DNA of 50,139 bases, taken from positions 1 to 50,139 of the forward strand of contig CACXPH010000018.1 in the NCBI GenBank assembly GCA_902769535.1, in the 5' to 3' direction. Positions 24,400 to 33,100 of this stretch are shown here, one piece after another. Origin of the DNA: an uncultured Bacteroidales bacterium (GTDB lineage Bacteria > Bacteroidota > Bacteroidia > Bacteroidales > Paludibacteraceae). The notes below the pieces were generated by a model. It ran no database searches. It was not told the origin of the DNA and saw nothing but the letters and a program-made list of their open reading frames with translations. Numbering within the stretch: position 1 is the stretch's first letter; each line of letters begins with the position of its first letter. The translations under genes and the position numbers were made by a program.

Positions 24400-25935
24400 A
24401 TGAGGCACAAATGGTTACTTTTGATTGCGTTGTGTCTGCCGGCAACCATCCAAGCCGTCACCGACACGATCATTCTCGATTTTACGGACACCGTGACCAC
24501 CGTCATTTATGTTCCTGATAGCGTATTTCGCCAACGTGAGATGATCCTTCCCGCTGATTCCACCGAACGCCGCGGACACTATGTACAAGTCCAAGCAGGA
24601 GTCGGTTATGGTTCTTTAGGCTACTCGCTGGAAGGAGCACCGAATCGTGTAAATGGTTCGTTGAGTGCCATAGTTCAAATGCAATACGCATATTTCTTCC
24701 ACAAGAACTGGGGTATCGGTGCCGGTGTTTGGTTCACCAATTATGCTTCTATGGTACACATAGGAGGCGATTACCGTTGGTCAGACCAGATAGACAGTGA
24801 TTTGGAGCATTACGACCACACCGCCTCCGTGCAAACATGGCGTGAACGGGAGATCATTCATAATGTAGGTGTGCCTATTTCGTTGCAGTTCCAATACCAG
24901 AAGGATTATTGGAAAGCAAGTTTGTATGCAGCCATCGGTGTAGCTCCGTCTTTGTCCGTAATGAAGCACTACAAGGTATTAGAGGGCGTGATCGACCACT
25001 CCGGTTATTATCCGGCATGGGACTTAGAACTAACCCACTCCCATGAGTTTCAAGAAAAGCTATACAGCAATGAGGGCACGCTAAGTCTCCATCCGCAGTT
25101 AGCTTGTTTCCTGGATTTGGGCACACTCATTCCGCTCAGCAAGCAAGTAGATTTATTCTTAGGCGGTTATTTCAATATGTGTGCCAACGACGCCAACAAG
25201 TCTCAAAAAAAAGAGATCGGATGGAAAGACGATGATTTCACATTCATGGAAGAATACAACGGTGCATATGCCACCAACCTCGCATCGGCTTCTCGTCCTT
25301 GGGAGGCGGGTCTTAAGGTAGGTATCCACTGGCACCATATAGCTTCAGGCGAGCGCAGAATAGAGAATTACTACGAGCCTTTCATGCGTGAAGAGACCAT
25401 TACTCAGTACGTAGAGCGCTTTGATACCTGTGTCGTTGAGATAACTACAACTCCAGCTACAACTACAACTACAACTACAACTACAACTACAACTACAACG
25501 AAACCGAACATTCGGCCAGCAGAGATGAATAGCGCTCGCAATGCACAACGTACGGTCAAGGCCACAACGCCACAAAAGGCAAAAAAGTCGAAAGTACTGC
25601 AGTTTAAGAATGTATATTTCAAGTTTGACAGTTACGAACTGACTCAGGCGTCACAGAAATACTTGCTTTCTATTATAGATGTGTTGAATCGTATGTCGGA
25701 CGCACAGATTCGCTTGGAAGGCCATACTTCTTTGGAAGGAGCCGACTGGTATAACAACCGTTTGTCTAAACGCCGTGCGAATGTAACACGAGATTTTCTG
25801 GTAGCGAACGGTATTGACGGCAACCGCATAAAGACGATAGGTCACGGTGCTCGCATTCCGAGTAAAGAAGCGAAAAACAGTCGTGTATTCAACCGCAGAG
25901 TGGAAATCATAGTTATTCGGGATATCTATAAATAA
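24400..25935 (+). CDS. Outer-membrane barrel with OmpA domain
   Basis: 511 residues. Signal peptide (RHKWLLLIALCLPATIQA); the start is ATG 24400, since upstream frame overlaps tRNA-Arg. Residues about 50-320 form a barrel homologous to the protein at 18434. A Thr-rich linker (about residues 350-366) is encoded by a hexanucleotide repeat. The C-terminal OmpA/MotB-like domain (about 395-510) has VYFKFDSYELT, EGHTSLEGADWYNNRLSKRRA and VFNRRVEIIVI, which binds peptidoglycan. Likely anchors or pairs with the giant adhesin that starts 15 bp downstream. Confidence 0.88.
   Translation: MRHKWLLLIALCLPATIQAVTDTIILDFTDTVTTVIYVPDSVFRQREMILPADSTERRGHYVQVQAGVGYGSLGYSLEGAPNRVNGSLSAIVQMQYAYFFHKNWGIGAGVWFTNYASMVHIGGDYRWSDQIDSDLEHYDHTASVQTWREREIIHNVGVPISLQFQYQKDYWKASLYAAIGVAPSLSVMKHYKVLEGVIDHSGYYPAWDLELTHSHEFQEKLYSNEGTLSLHPQLACFLDLGTLIPLSKQVDLFLGGYFNMCANDANKSQKKEIGWKDDDFTFMEEYNGAYATNLASASRPWEAGLKVGIHWHHIASGERRIENYYEPFMREETITQYVERFDTCVVEITTTPATTTTTTTTTTTTTTKPNIRPAEMNSARNAQRTVKATTPQKAKKSKVLQFKNVYFKFDSYELTQASQKYLLSIIDVLNRMSDAQIRLEGHTSLEGADWYNNRLSKRRANVTRDFLVANGIDGNRIKTIGHGARIPSKEAKNSRVFNRRVEIIVIRDIYK
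25457..25499. repeat. Hexanucleotide repeat coding poly-Thr linker
   Basis: Seven near-perfect ctacaa units. A six-base unit preserves frame whatever the copy number, so it could vary linker length without breaking the gene. Confidence 0.85.
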
Positions 25936-25950
25936 TTGGGAGGAGACTAT

Positions 25951-28900
25951 ATGGTAAACAGCAAATATATTGTATTAAGTTTATTGTTATTGGGTGCACT
26001 TACTGCATATTCACGCACATACGTGGCAGGCGAGAAAGTGTACGTCAATACCGATCAGAGCAGTAACGGTTCGTTCAATTGGTCAAACGATAATGCCAAC
26101 TTGTTCCTCTACTTCTATCAATCGAGCAGTGCCGGTAATAACGAGTGGATGAGTCTTTCGCGTGTGGGAAGCAGTGATGTGTTCGAAGGCACAATGACTC
26201 CTAATCACCCATGGTACGATCGCGTGATAGTTGTTCGTAAGAATTCGTCAGATCCCGCTGCCAATTGGAGTAATGTATGGAACCAATCGTGTAATATTAA
26301 CATCCCGGAAAATAACGGAGGGTACAACGGCAACTATATAAGTAAGTTCAGCGAAAGTAGTAATTGTAAAGGCGATGAGTGGCTCATCTATGCACCGCCG
26401 GCATCCACCATTCCTTCTGCAGCCACGATAGAAAGTAGCGGTGTCACTATGGAGCACATCCAGATTTGTTCGAGTGCATTAGGCGGACCTTTCTCGCTGC
26501 GTGCCAAACTCAACAGTGATAAAACGGCTTATGTCTATTCGGACATACAAGGGCACGGATGGTATATCTCGACCGATGGAAATTCATGGGCCGAAGTACA
26601 ACCCGGAAAAACAGGAGTAGCAGCAAGCGATTTGGATGGTGCAAAAGACCATAACACCAATATACTACCTGCCGGTCCACTTACGAATATTTACTACTAC
26701 CTGCACTCTAACATTCCTTCGGGACGTCGTTTAATTCATATCACCACAGACGCTCCGAAATGCGACTTAGACTGTTCTATCACCTCCTTTGAGACCGCTG
26801 TTTCTAATGTGAATGCGGATGCGAATACATACACATTAGACGGTATTGTCGCTTTCGGACAACCTAACGGCAACTTGATTATCTCCTGTGACGGTCATAG
26901 CAAAATTATTTCTTCCCCACATAGTCCACAAGCATTCAGTCTGACCGATCTTTCCGCAACTTCCACTCCCGGAAAAACCGTTACTGTGCAAGCTTATTTT
27001 GATGGAGACCCGACAAACTGCCACCAAGAGCGAATCATTGATGTACCGAATGTAGTGGAAATAAAGCAAGTGATACGAATCGATACATTGACAGGCGATG
27101 AAATCGTACTGAAGTCTCCTACAGCTGAGCCGGACAACTACTTCGTATGGGTCGATGAAAACAACACAGAATACAACAGCGAAAGCCGACCGGAACAAAC
27201 ATGGACGATACCTGCTTCCCGCTTTACGACCGACGATACCGCTACCTATGTATATCGCGAGTATTACAATCTGGATGGTAATATGGACGACTTGATGGCG
27301 AATGGTAACTACGAAGGAAGTTTTGACTATAGTGTGAACGCTATCAGCGACTATGATTTTTGGGGCAAATTCCCAGAAACCAATAGCACACAGATCAACT
27401 TCTACACGAATAGTACCATTAACCCTTCGGGCAAAACAGAAAACGGTTTTGCGGTAGTAAAAAATGCCAATTATTTCTATCCTACGTATGCCAAGGTAAC
27501 CGCAAAGGAAGGTAACTATTTTGGATTGTTTGATGCAGCAACCGGTATAGAAGGCGGTAATAAGAAAGCATGGTATGCTACCACAAGCGGTAGTTCCAAT
27601 CTGAAATTAAAGAAAGGTACTCGCTATGTTCTTTCTTTCTGGGCTGCAAACATCAACAACTACGGCGAGATGGATAATGCCGCTCGATTCAAATTCTATA
27701 TCGAAGATATCAGCGATCCAAGTAATCCTATTCGCATTGATTCATCCGGAGTGCTGGATTTGAGTATTCCTGAATTCAGAAACAATATCTGGCATCAATG
27801 TTCGCATACTTTCTTTGTTAACAAGAACTATAATAACGTACGTATTTCAGTCGTCAACCTGAACACGAACACGCTGAATGTAGGTAATGACTTCGCTTTG
27901 GATGATATTCAGTTCCACGCCATCAGTACGGTGACAAAAGCAGTAAAATCATACCAGATGTTCGAAGTATATGCCCACGAACCGAAAATAGATGCCTTTA
28001 CTGCCACGGTTGTTCCTCTGGCATGCGATGGAGGTCCATCCTACACCGTCAAAATGCACGTGACCTTCCAAAATCCGAAAGGTCAACTCATCATCAAAGA
28101 CGAGACGACCGGAATCGAACACAAGTACAGTGTCACCAAAGATGCATGGGATACGCCGAAAGACTTTGATACAGATACTATTATCTCAACCGCCGAACTG
28201 AGCCACAACTGGACAGCATACTTTGAGAATTGGCCTACTGCGCAAAAGACCACCACTACGGATATCCCGGGATTCCCGAAAATGACGATTAAGAATCCGA
28301 CTCTTTCCACTCCCGGGTGCACCGATATTACTGCAAACATCACCTTTGATGTAGATTACACATACCAGCAAGGTCAATTGCACTATTGGGTGGACAATCA
28401 GGCCGATTCGATCCGAACAATAACAACCGACAAGGCGCAGCAGTCCCTCTCCGGATTAGTGTATGAGGGCTTTAATGCTGACGGACGCGCACATAAACTG
28501 CACGTAAAGTTCGACGGAGTCAATAGTTGTGAGGATTCTATTACCTTTATTGCTCCCTTCTCGCCTGTTTTAGATGAGGTACAGATCGTTTCGGCTGTGC
28601 CGACTATGCTGACTTGCTCCACTCCGAGTTATACAGTAGATGTCGAAGTGACTACTCATTTCAACCCGGCAAGTCTTGGAAAAAACATCACTTTGCACTA
28701 TCATAACGGTATCGCGATGAAAGATACCACCGTTGAGGCTACAGGCAAGACGACACGCATTGACAATCTGCCCTTATTCAATATGGACGATACTATCGGG
28801 TTCCATAAGATATATGCCGAATTGGATGGTTACACGCCTGTTTGTCCTGACAGCACGGCATATAAAGCGCCTAAACTGGCTCGTATCCATTCATTTGATG

Positions 28901-29253
28901 TCAATGTGGGCGAAACAGCCTGTGACACGCTGAATTACACTATTTCGGGAATGATATCGTTCGACATTATTGATGGAGACCTTATTGTAGAGTACGACGC
29001 CGCACACCGCGATGTAATCACACCGACTCCCGGAAGCACATCCGTTAACTATAGTATTACTGACATGAAAGCGAGTGGCACCGGACTTACACTGAACGCC
29101 TGGTTCAAGAATAGTGCCACACCGGCTTGTACCGTTATCTCCAACCCCTTCGAGGCTCCTGTTGTACCGACGATGGCGATTAACAACGTCACTTGCGATG
29201 CAGCGATCTGCGACCTCACCACCGCTGTTTCTTTCGATGTTGATTATACATAA
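25951..29253 (+). CDS. Giant repetitive adhesin, 5' fragment
   Basis: 1100 residues from ATG 25951, which follows a good SD (GGGAGGAG). Signal peptide MVNSKYIVLSLLLLGALTAY. The N-terminal part includes a carbohydrate-binding-like region (about 440-680, with VKKGTRYVLSFWAANINNY-like text). Repeated modules of about 90 residues then end in phrases such as VYEGFNADGRAHKLHV and CEDSITF. The frame ends in VSFDVDYT then TAA, where an intact module continues with Tyr and about 25 more residues. It is one piece of a gene running to 31427, interrupted by a frameshift here and a stop at 30492. Confidence 0.75.
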   Translation: MVNSKYIVLSLLLLGALTAYSRTYVAGEKVYVNTDQSSNGSFNWSNDNANLFLYFYQSSSAGNNEWMSLSRVGSSDVFEGTMTPNHPWYDRVIVVRKNSSDPAANWSNVWNQSCNINIPENNGGYNGNYISKFSESSNCKGDEWLIYAPPASTIPSAATIESSGVTMEHIQICSSALGGPFSLRAKLNSDKTAYVYSDIQGHGWYISTDGNSWAEVQPGKTGVAASDLDGAKDHNTNILPAGPLTNIYYYLHSNIPSGRRLIHITTDAPKCDLDCSITSFETAVSNVNADANTYTLDGIVAFGQPNGNLIISCDGHSKIISSPHSPQAFSLTDLSATSTPGKTVTVQAYFDGDPTNCHQERIIDVPNVVEIKQVIRIDTLTGDEIVLKSPTAEPDNYFVWVDENNTEYNSESRPEQTWTIPASRFTTDDTATYVYREYYNLDGNMDDLMANGNYEGSFDYSVNAISDYDFWGKFPETNSTQINFYTNSTINPSGKTENGFAVVKNANYFYPTYAKVTAKEGNYFGLFDAATGIEGGNKKAWYATTSGSSNLKLKKGTRYVLSFWAANINNYGEMDNAARFKFYIEDISDPSNPIRIDSSGVLDLSIPEFRNNIWHQCSHTFFVNKNYNNVRISVVNLNTNTLNVGNDFALDDIQFHAISTVTKAVKSYQMFEVYAHEPKIDAFTATVVPLACDGGPSYTVKMHVTFQNPKGQLIIKDETTGIEHKYSVTKDAWDTPKDFDTDTIISTAELSHNWTAYFENWPTAQKTTTTDIPGFPKMTIKNPTLSTPGCTDITANITFDVDYTYQQGQLHYWVDNQADSIRTITTDKAQQSLSGLVYEGFNADGRAHKLHVKFDGVNSCEDSITFIAPFSPVLDEVQIVSAVPTMLTCSTPSYTVDVEVTTHFNPASLGKNITLHYHNGIAMKDTTVEATGKTTRIDNLPLFNMDDTIGFHKIYAELDGYTPVCPDSTAYKAPKLARIHSFDVNVGETACDTLNYTISGMISFDIIDGDLIVEYDAAHRDVITPTPGSTSVNYSITDMKASGTGLTLNAWFKNSATPACTVISNPFEAPVVPTMAINNVTCDAAICDLTTAVSFDVDYT
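29154..29252 (+). repeat. 99-bp direct repeat, copy 1
   Basis: Identical over 99 bp to 30395-30493. It encodes APVVPTMAINNVTCDA ... DLTTAVSFDVDYT and ends at the first break of the adhesin. Confidence 0.9.
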
Positions 29254-29291
29254 TCACACCGAAGAACGCTTCGGCACTCAATACCGGAACA

Positions 29292-30494
29292 TTGCGTTAT
29301 GAAGGAATCAATGCCGACGGCAAAGAGCATACGCTGCATGTACAGTTCAGCGGCACTAACTCGTGCGAGGACTCGGTGGCTTTCATGGCTCCCCTTTCAC
29401 AAGTCATCAGTTCCGTGGCTATTTCCGGTGTTCCGGAAACTATCCTTTGCGACGAGATGGTTTACACTGCTAATGCGGCTGTCACGATACCGTATGATGC
29501 AACAGGAAAGAACCTTGTTCTTACGTATGAAGGTAAAGATACTACGGTGGCTGTTTCCGGTAACCCGACGAATGTTACCCTTTCGTTGACTATTGCCGAC
29601 TCCACGGGCTTGACCGTCAAGGCAAGATTCAGTGAAGCACCCGCCACCTGTGAAACCGTGAGTGATTCTTATAGTGCGCCGACACGGCTCAGTTGTAACA
29701 AAGAATATGTAACCGTCTGCAAGGGTGAGAGCTTCCCTTGGTCTGTATCCGGATTAACGTACGGACCGTTCATGACGGTGGGTATTGACACGATTGCAAG
29801 CATTATCAACACACATGACTCGCTCTTCGTAACCGTTCATCCACAACCGGAGATCAGTCTCACACCGATAGACACCCTCTATGCTAATGTCACGGAGATC
29901 AGACTGCCGTACGTCGTGACAGAAGGTACTCCGAACACGTTTGTCATTTCCTTGGCGGGTAGTAGCACTACGCAAGCCAGAAGCACCGTAGATACATTGG
30001 TATTCAGCAAACCTGCGGGTGTCACTACCGGAGACTACACCGTTAGCGTACAGGCGGTTGATTCCAATTTCTCCGTATGTAACACCGGCACATCCGTGAC
30101 GATACATATTGCCGGTATTCCGACAGTAAGCGACCTCACTGTCACGCCGAGTGAAGTGGAATGCGGTGCTACATCCTATGACGTAGAGGTGCATATGGCG
30201 TATAGTAACCCGCGTGGAAACATCGTACTGGAAGACAAAACGAGCGGAACTATCTACTCCTACCCAGTTCCGAGCGTGGCGTACAACACAACGCAGATCT
30301 TAGACACCATTATTACCATGGCGGCGATGACGCCGGCTGTCCATAATTGGGAAGCATACTTCATCGGATGGACAAGTGCTACTGCCAACTCATCGGCTCC
30401 TGTTGTACCGACGATGGCGATTAACAACGTCACTTGCGATGCAGCGATCTGCGACCTCACCACCGCTGTTTCTTTCGATGTTGATTATACATAG
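29292..30494 (+). pseudogene. Giant adhesin, middle fragment
   Basis: Open frame of 400 residues in a reading frame shifted by +2 from the 5' fragment; the true join is upstream of this ATG, near 29264 (NASALNTGTLRYEGINADGK). Modules include NSCEDSVAFMAP, VTEGTPNTFVISLAGSS and a copy of the 99-bp repeat. It ends at TAG 30492-30494, directly in frame with the last fragment. No signal peptide or start signals, so it is not a separate gene. Confidence 0.7.
30395..30493 (+). repeat. 99-bp direct repeat, copy 2
   Basis: Identical to 29154-29252. Beyond it the two loci differ by an 11-nt block (29253-29263, absent here) and are again identical for about 43 bp. Confidence 0.9.
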
Positions 30495-30521
30495 AACGCT
30501 TCGGCACTCAATACCGGAACA

Positions 30522-31427
30522 TTGCGTTATGAAGGATTCGATGCCGACGGCAAAGAACATACGTTGCATGTACAGTTCAGCGGAGTTAATTCGTGCGAGG
30601 ACTCGTTGGTTTTCAATGCGCCGACACGATGGAGTTGCGAGCGAGACTACAAAGATATATGCTTAGGCGAGAGTTACACGTGGCACAACACATCGTACTG
30701 TCCGACAAGCGCCGGTGTATTCGGATATAACGACCACTACGATTCGCTCTACCTGCATGTACATGCCGAACCGAGGGTGACGATGCAAGAGAGTGAGATG
30801 ATCTGCGATGATACGAACGAGATACGTTTACCGTTTGCCGTGACAGAGGGTACGCCAAATCTGTTTGACGTAACGATCAAGGGCCAGTCGTTCTCGATAG
30901 CTAAAGGCAGCACCGACACGATCATCATCAGTCGTCCGGCGTCTATTCCCGCCGGCAGTTACACGGCGTTGATCACCGTCCGCGATTCCATGGTATCCTG
31001 CTACAGTACGACGCAAACGAGTTTCACGATTGCCTTGTCCGACCATGTGTATAGCAAGTGGACCGACGTGCTGTTCGTCGATAACTCCGATCATCGGTTT
31101 TTAGCATACCAGTGGTTCGCAGACGGAGTAGCGATGGGTGGCGAGACGAAGCAGCATCTCTACGCTTCGCAGGGTCTGAGTGGTTCGGATATCCTGTACT
31201 ACTGCCAATTGACCACCACAGACGGTGAGACCCTATACACCTGTCCTCAGACATTTGACGAAGTGACGCCGAGTCGCACACAGACCGGTGACGGAGCCGC
31301 ACAAATAATTGGCATCTACGATACGATGGGGCGTCGCGTTACGGGTACACCGGTACGCGGGATATACATCATCATCAGTGAAAAGGACGGCGAACGAGTA
31401 ACCACTAAAACGATCATCTATGAGTAA
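30522..31427 (+). pseudogene. Giant adhesin, 3' fragment with T9SS-like tail
   Basis: 301 residues, same frame as the middle fragment and separated from it only by TAG plus nine codons. Contains NSCEDSLVFNAP, an Ig-like module (LAYQWFADGVAMGGET) related to that of the protein at 14969, and a C-terminal IIGIYDTMGRRVTGTPVRG followed by IYIIIS and TKTIIYE. That end matches a type A T9SS sorting tail (IYD..G..V ... GIYII ... K.I). The gene end overlaps rnhA by 8 bp. Confidence 0.7.
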
Positions 31428-31833
31428 ACCTATATTACCGGCCTTAGCAGTGGATGCCGCATGTAGCGGCAATCCCGGCGTAATGGAGTTTCGCGGCGTG
31501 ATAGCCGACACGGGAACGGAAGTATTCCATCGCGGACCGTTTGTACAAGGCACGAATAACATCGGCGAGTTCTTGGCATTAGTGTTAGGACTGGCGTATA
31601 TCAAGAAGTATAACCTGAATTGGGTGATATACACGGATAGTGTGACCGCACTCGCGTGGTTGCGTCAGAAACGATGCAAGACGAAGATCGAATGGAATGC
31701 CTCGAACCAGGACTTGTTTCTGATGGTTCGAAAAGCGGAGATGTGGTTGCACGACAACACATGGACGACACCTATTTACAAGTGGGACACGAAGGCTTGG
31801 GGTGAAATTCCTGCCGATTTTGGGAGAAAATAG
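31420..31833 (+). CDS. Ribonuclease H family protein
   Basis: 137 residues. Acidic catalytic residues are in place: D12 (ALAVDAACSGNPG), E50 (GTNNIGEFLAL), D73 (VIYTDSVTALAW), and the C-terminal Asp in GEIPADFGRK. This short Bacteroidales type cuts RNA in RNA-DNA hybrids and lacks the usual C-terminal HxGHxGNE block. The start overlaps the adhesin end by 8 bp, so it is transcribed with it; functional link to the adhesin unlikely. Confidence 0.88.
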   Translation: MSKPILPALAVDAACSGNPGVMEFRGVIADTGTEVFHRGPFVQGTNNIGEFLALVLGLAYIKKYNLNWVIYTDSVTALAWLRQKRCKTKIEWNASNQDLFLMVRKAEMWLHDNTWTTPIYKWDTKAWGEIPADFGRK

Positions 31834-31871
31834 CCCTTTTTGACAACAAAACATAACAAAATTTTATTTTT

Positions 31872-31892
31872 TATACGAATTATTTTCGTATA
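31872..31892. promoter_or_regulatory. Inverted repeat at the gapA promoter
   Basis: TATACGAA-TTATT-TTCGTATA, eight-base perfect arms, overlapping the gapA -33 region (about 31883). Candidate operator. Confidence 0.5.
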
Positions 31893-31915
31893 TAAAAAAA
31901 ATATACTAATTTTGT
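31883..31915 (+). promoter_or_regulatory. Promoter of gapA
   Basis: -7 TAATTTTGT (31907) with TTTTCGTATATA 24 bp upstream as a deviant -33. Leader about 50 nt to ATG 31969, preceded by an A/T-rich stretch. Confidence 0.6.
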
Positions 31916-31968
31916 ACGCTTTTAGAAAAATCAATTTATACACAAATAACTTAAATTAATCCACAATT

Positions 31969-33036
31969 ATGACAAAAGTAGCAATTAACGGTTTTGGCCG
32001 TATTGGTCGTCTGGCTTTCCGTCAGATGTTTGAAGCTGAGGGTTATGAGGTAGTTGCAATCAACGACTTGACCAGCCCGAAGATGTTGGCTCACCTTCTG
32101 AAGTACGACACCGCTCAAGGTGGTTTCGCAGGTAAGTTCGGTGAGGGTAAGCACACTGTAGCTTATAAGGACGCTGTTCTCGCAGAGGACGGTAAGACTG
32201 TTGTTACTCCGGGTTCGATCATCGTTGACGGCAAGGAGATCACTATCTACGCTATGCCGAACGCAGCTGAGCTGCCTTGGGGCAAACTCGGTATCGATGT
32301 AGTTCTCGAGTGCACCGGTTTCTATACCAGCAAAGCTAAAGCAGAGGCTCATATCCAGGCAGGTGCAAAGAAAGTAGTTATCTCTGCTCCTGCAGGCAAC
32401 GATCTGCCGACCATCGTTTACAACGTTAACCACAAGACTCTGACTCCGGCAGATAAGGTTATCTCCGCAGCTTCTTGTACGACCAACTGTCTCGCTCCGA
32501 TGGCAGCTGCTCTGCACAAATACGCTCCGATCCAGAGCGGTATCATGAGCACTATCCACGCTTACACAGGCGACCAGATGATTCTCGACGGTCCGCAACG
32601 TAAGGGTGACCTCCGTCGTAGCCGTGCAGGTGCACAGAACATCGTTCCGAACAGCACCGGTGCTGCAAAGGCTATCGGTCTGGTTATTCCGGAACTGAAC
32701 GGTAAGCTGATCGGTAGCGCACAGCGCGTTCCGACTCCGACCGGTTCGACCACTATTCTGGTTGCAGTTGTTAAGGGTAAAGACATCACCAAAGAGGGCA
32801 TCAACGCTGCTATGAAGGCTGCTCAGACCGAGAGCTTCGGTTACACCGAGGATGAGATCGTTTCGAGCGATGTAATCGGTATGAAGTTCGGTTCGCTCTT
32901 CGACGCTACCCAGACCATGGTGGCTAAGATCGACGAGGAGACCTATCAGGTACAGGTTGTTAGCTGGTACGACAATGAGAACAGCTACACCAGCCAGATG
33001 GTTCGTACGATCAAGTACCTCGCAGAGCTCAAGTAA
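31969..33036 (+). CDS. gapA: Glyceraldehyde-3-phosphate dehydrogenase
   Basis: 355 residues. Glycolytic enzyme oxidising glyceraldehyde-3-phosphate with NAD and phosphate. Rossmann motif [14 protein letters not shown] (6-19), catalytic Cys170 in [27 protein letters not shown], and [14 protein letters not shown] at the end. It is about 20 residues longer than many homologues, with extra length between 55 and 85. Codon choice is strongly biased, typical of a highly expressed gene. Monocistronic: own promoter, terminator at 33071. Confidence 0.97.
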   Translation: MTKVAINGFGRIGRLAFRQMFEAEGYEVVAINDLTSPKMLAHLLKYDTAQGGFAGKFGEGKHTVAYKDAVLAEDGKTVVTPGSIIVDGKEITIYAMPNAAELPWGKLGIDVVLECTGFYTSKAKAEAHIQAGAKKVVISAPAGNDLPTIVYNVNHKTLTPADKVISAASCTTNCLAPMAAALHKYAPIQSGIMSTIHAYTGDQMILDGPQRKGDLRRSRAGAQNIVPNSTGAAKAIGLVIPELNGKLIGSAQRVPTPTGSTTILVAVVKGKDITKEGINAAMKAAQTESFGYTEDEIVSSDVIGMKFGSLFDATQTMVAKIDEETYQVQVVSWYDNENSYTSQMVRTIKYLAELK

Positions 33037-33037
33037 T

Positions 33038-33065
33038 CGGTTACGGGTTACCGGTTACCGGTTAT
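33038..33065. repeat. Heptanucleotide repeat, 4 units, after gapA
   Basis: Units cggttac, gggttac, cggttac, cggttat, directly after the gapA stop and before the terminator. Confidence 0.8.
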
Positions 33066-33070
33066 AGGAT

Positions 33071-33100
33071 AAGAGACGCCCGATCGGGCGTCTCTTATTT
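33071..33100. terminator. Bidirectional terminator gapA/feoB
   Basis: Perfect palindrome AAGAGACGCCCGA and its complement (33071-33096), followed by TATTTTAT. Serves the convergent gapA and FeoB-like genes. Confidence 0.85.

Noticed and set aside
30492-30494. TAG considered as a recoded or read-through codon
   Set aside because: The other copy of the same repeat is broken by a frameshift at the same place, so loss of sequence explains both better.
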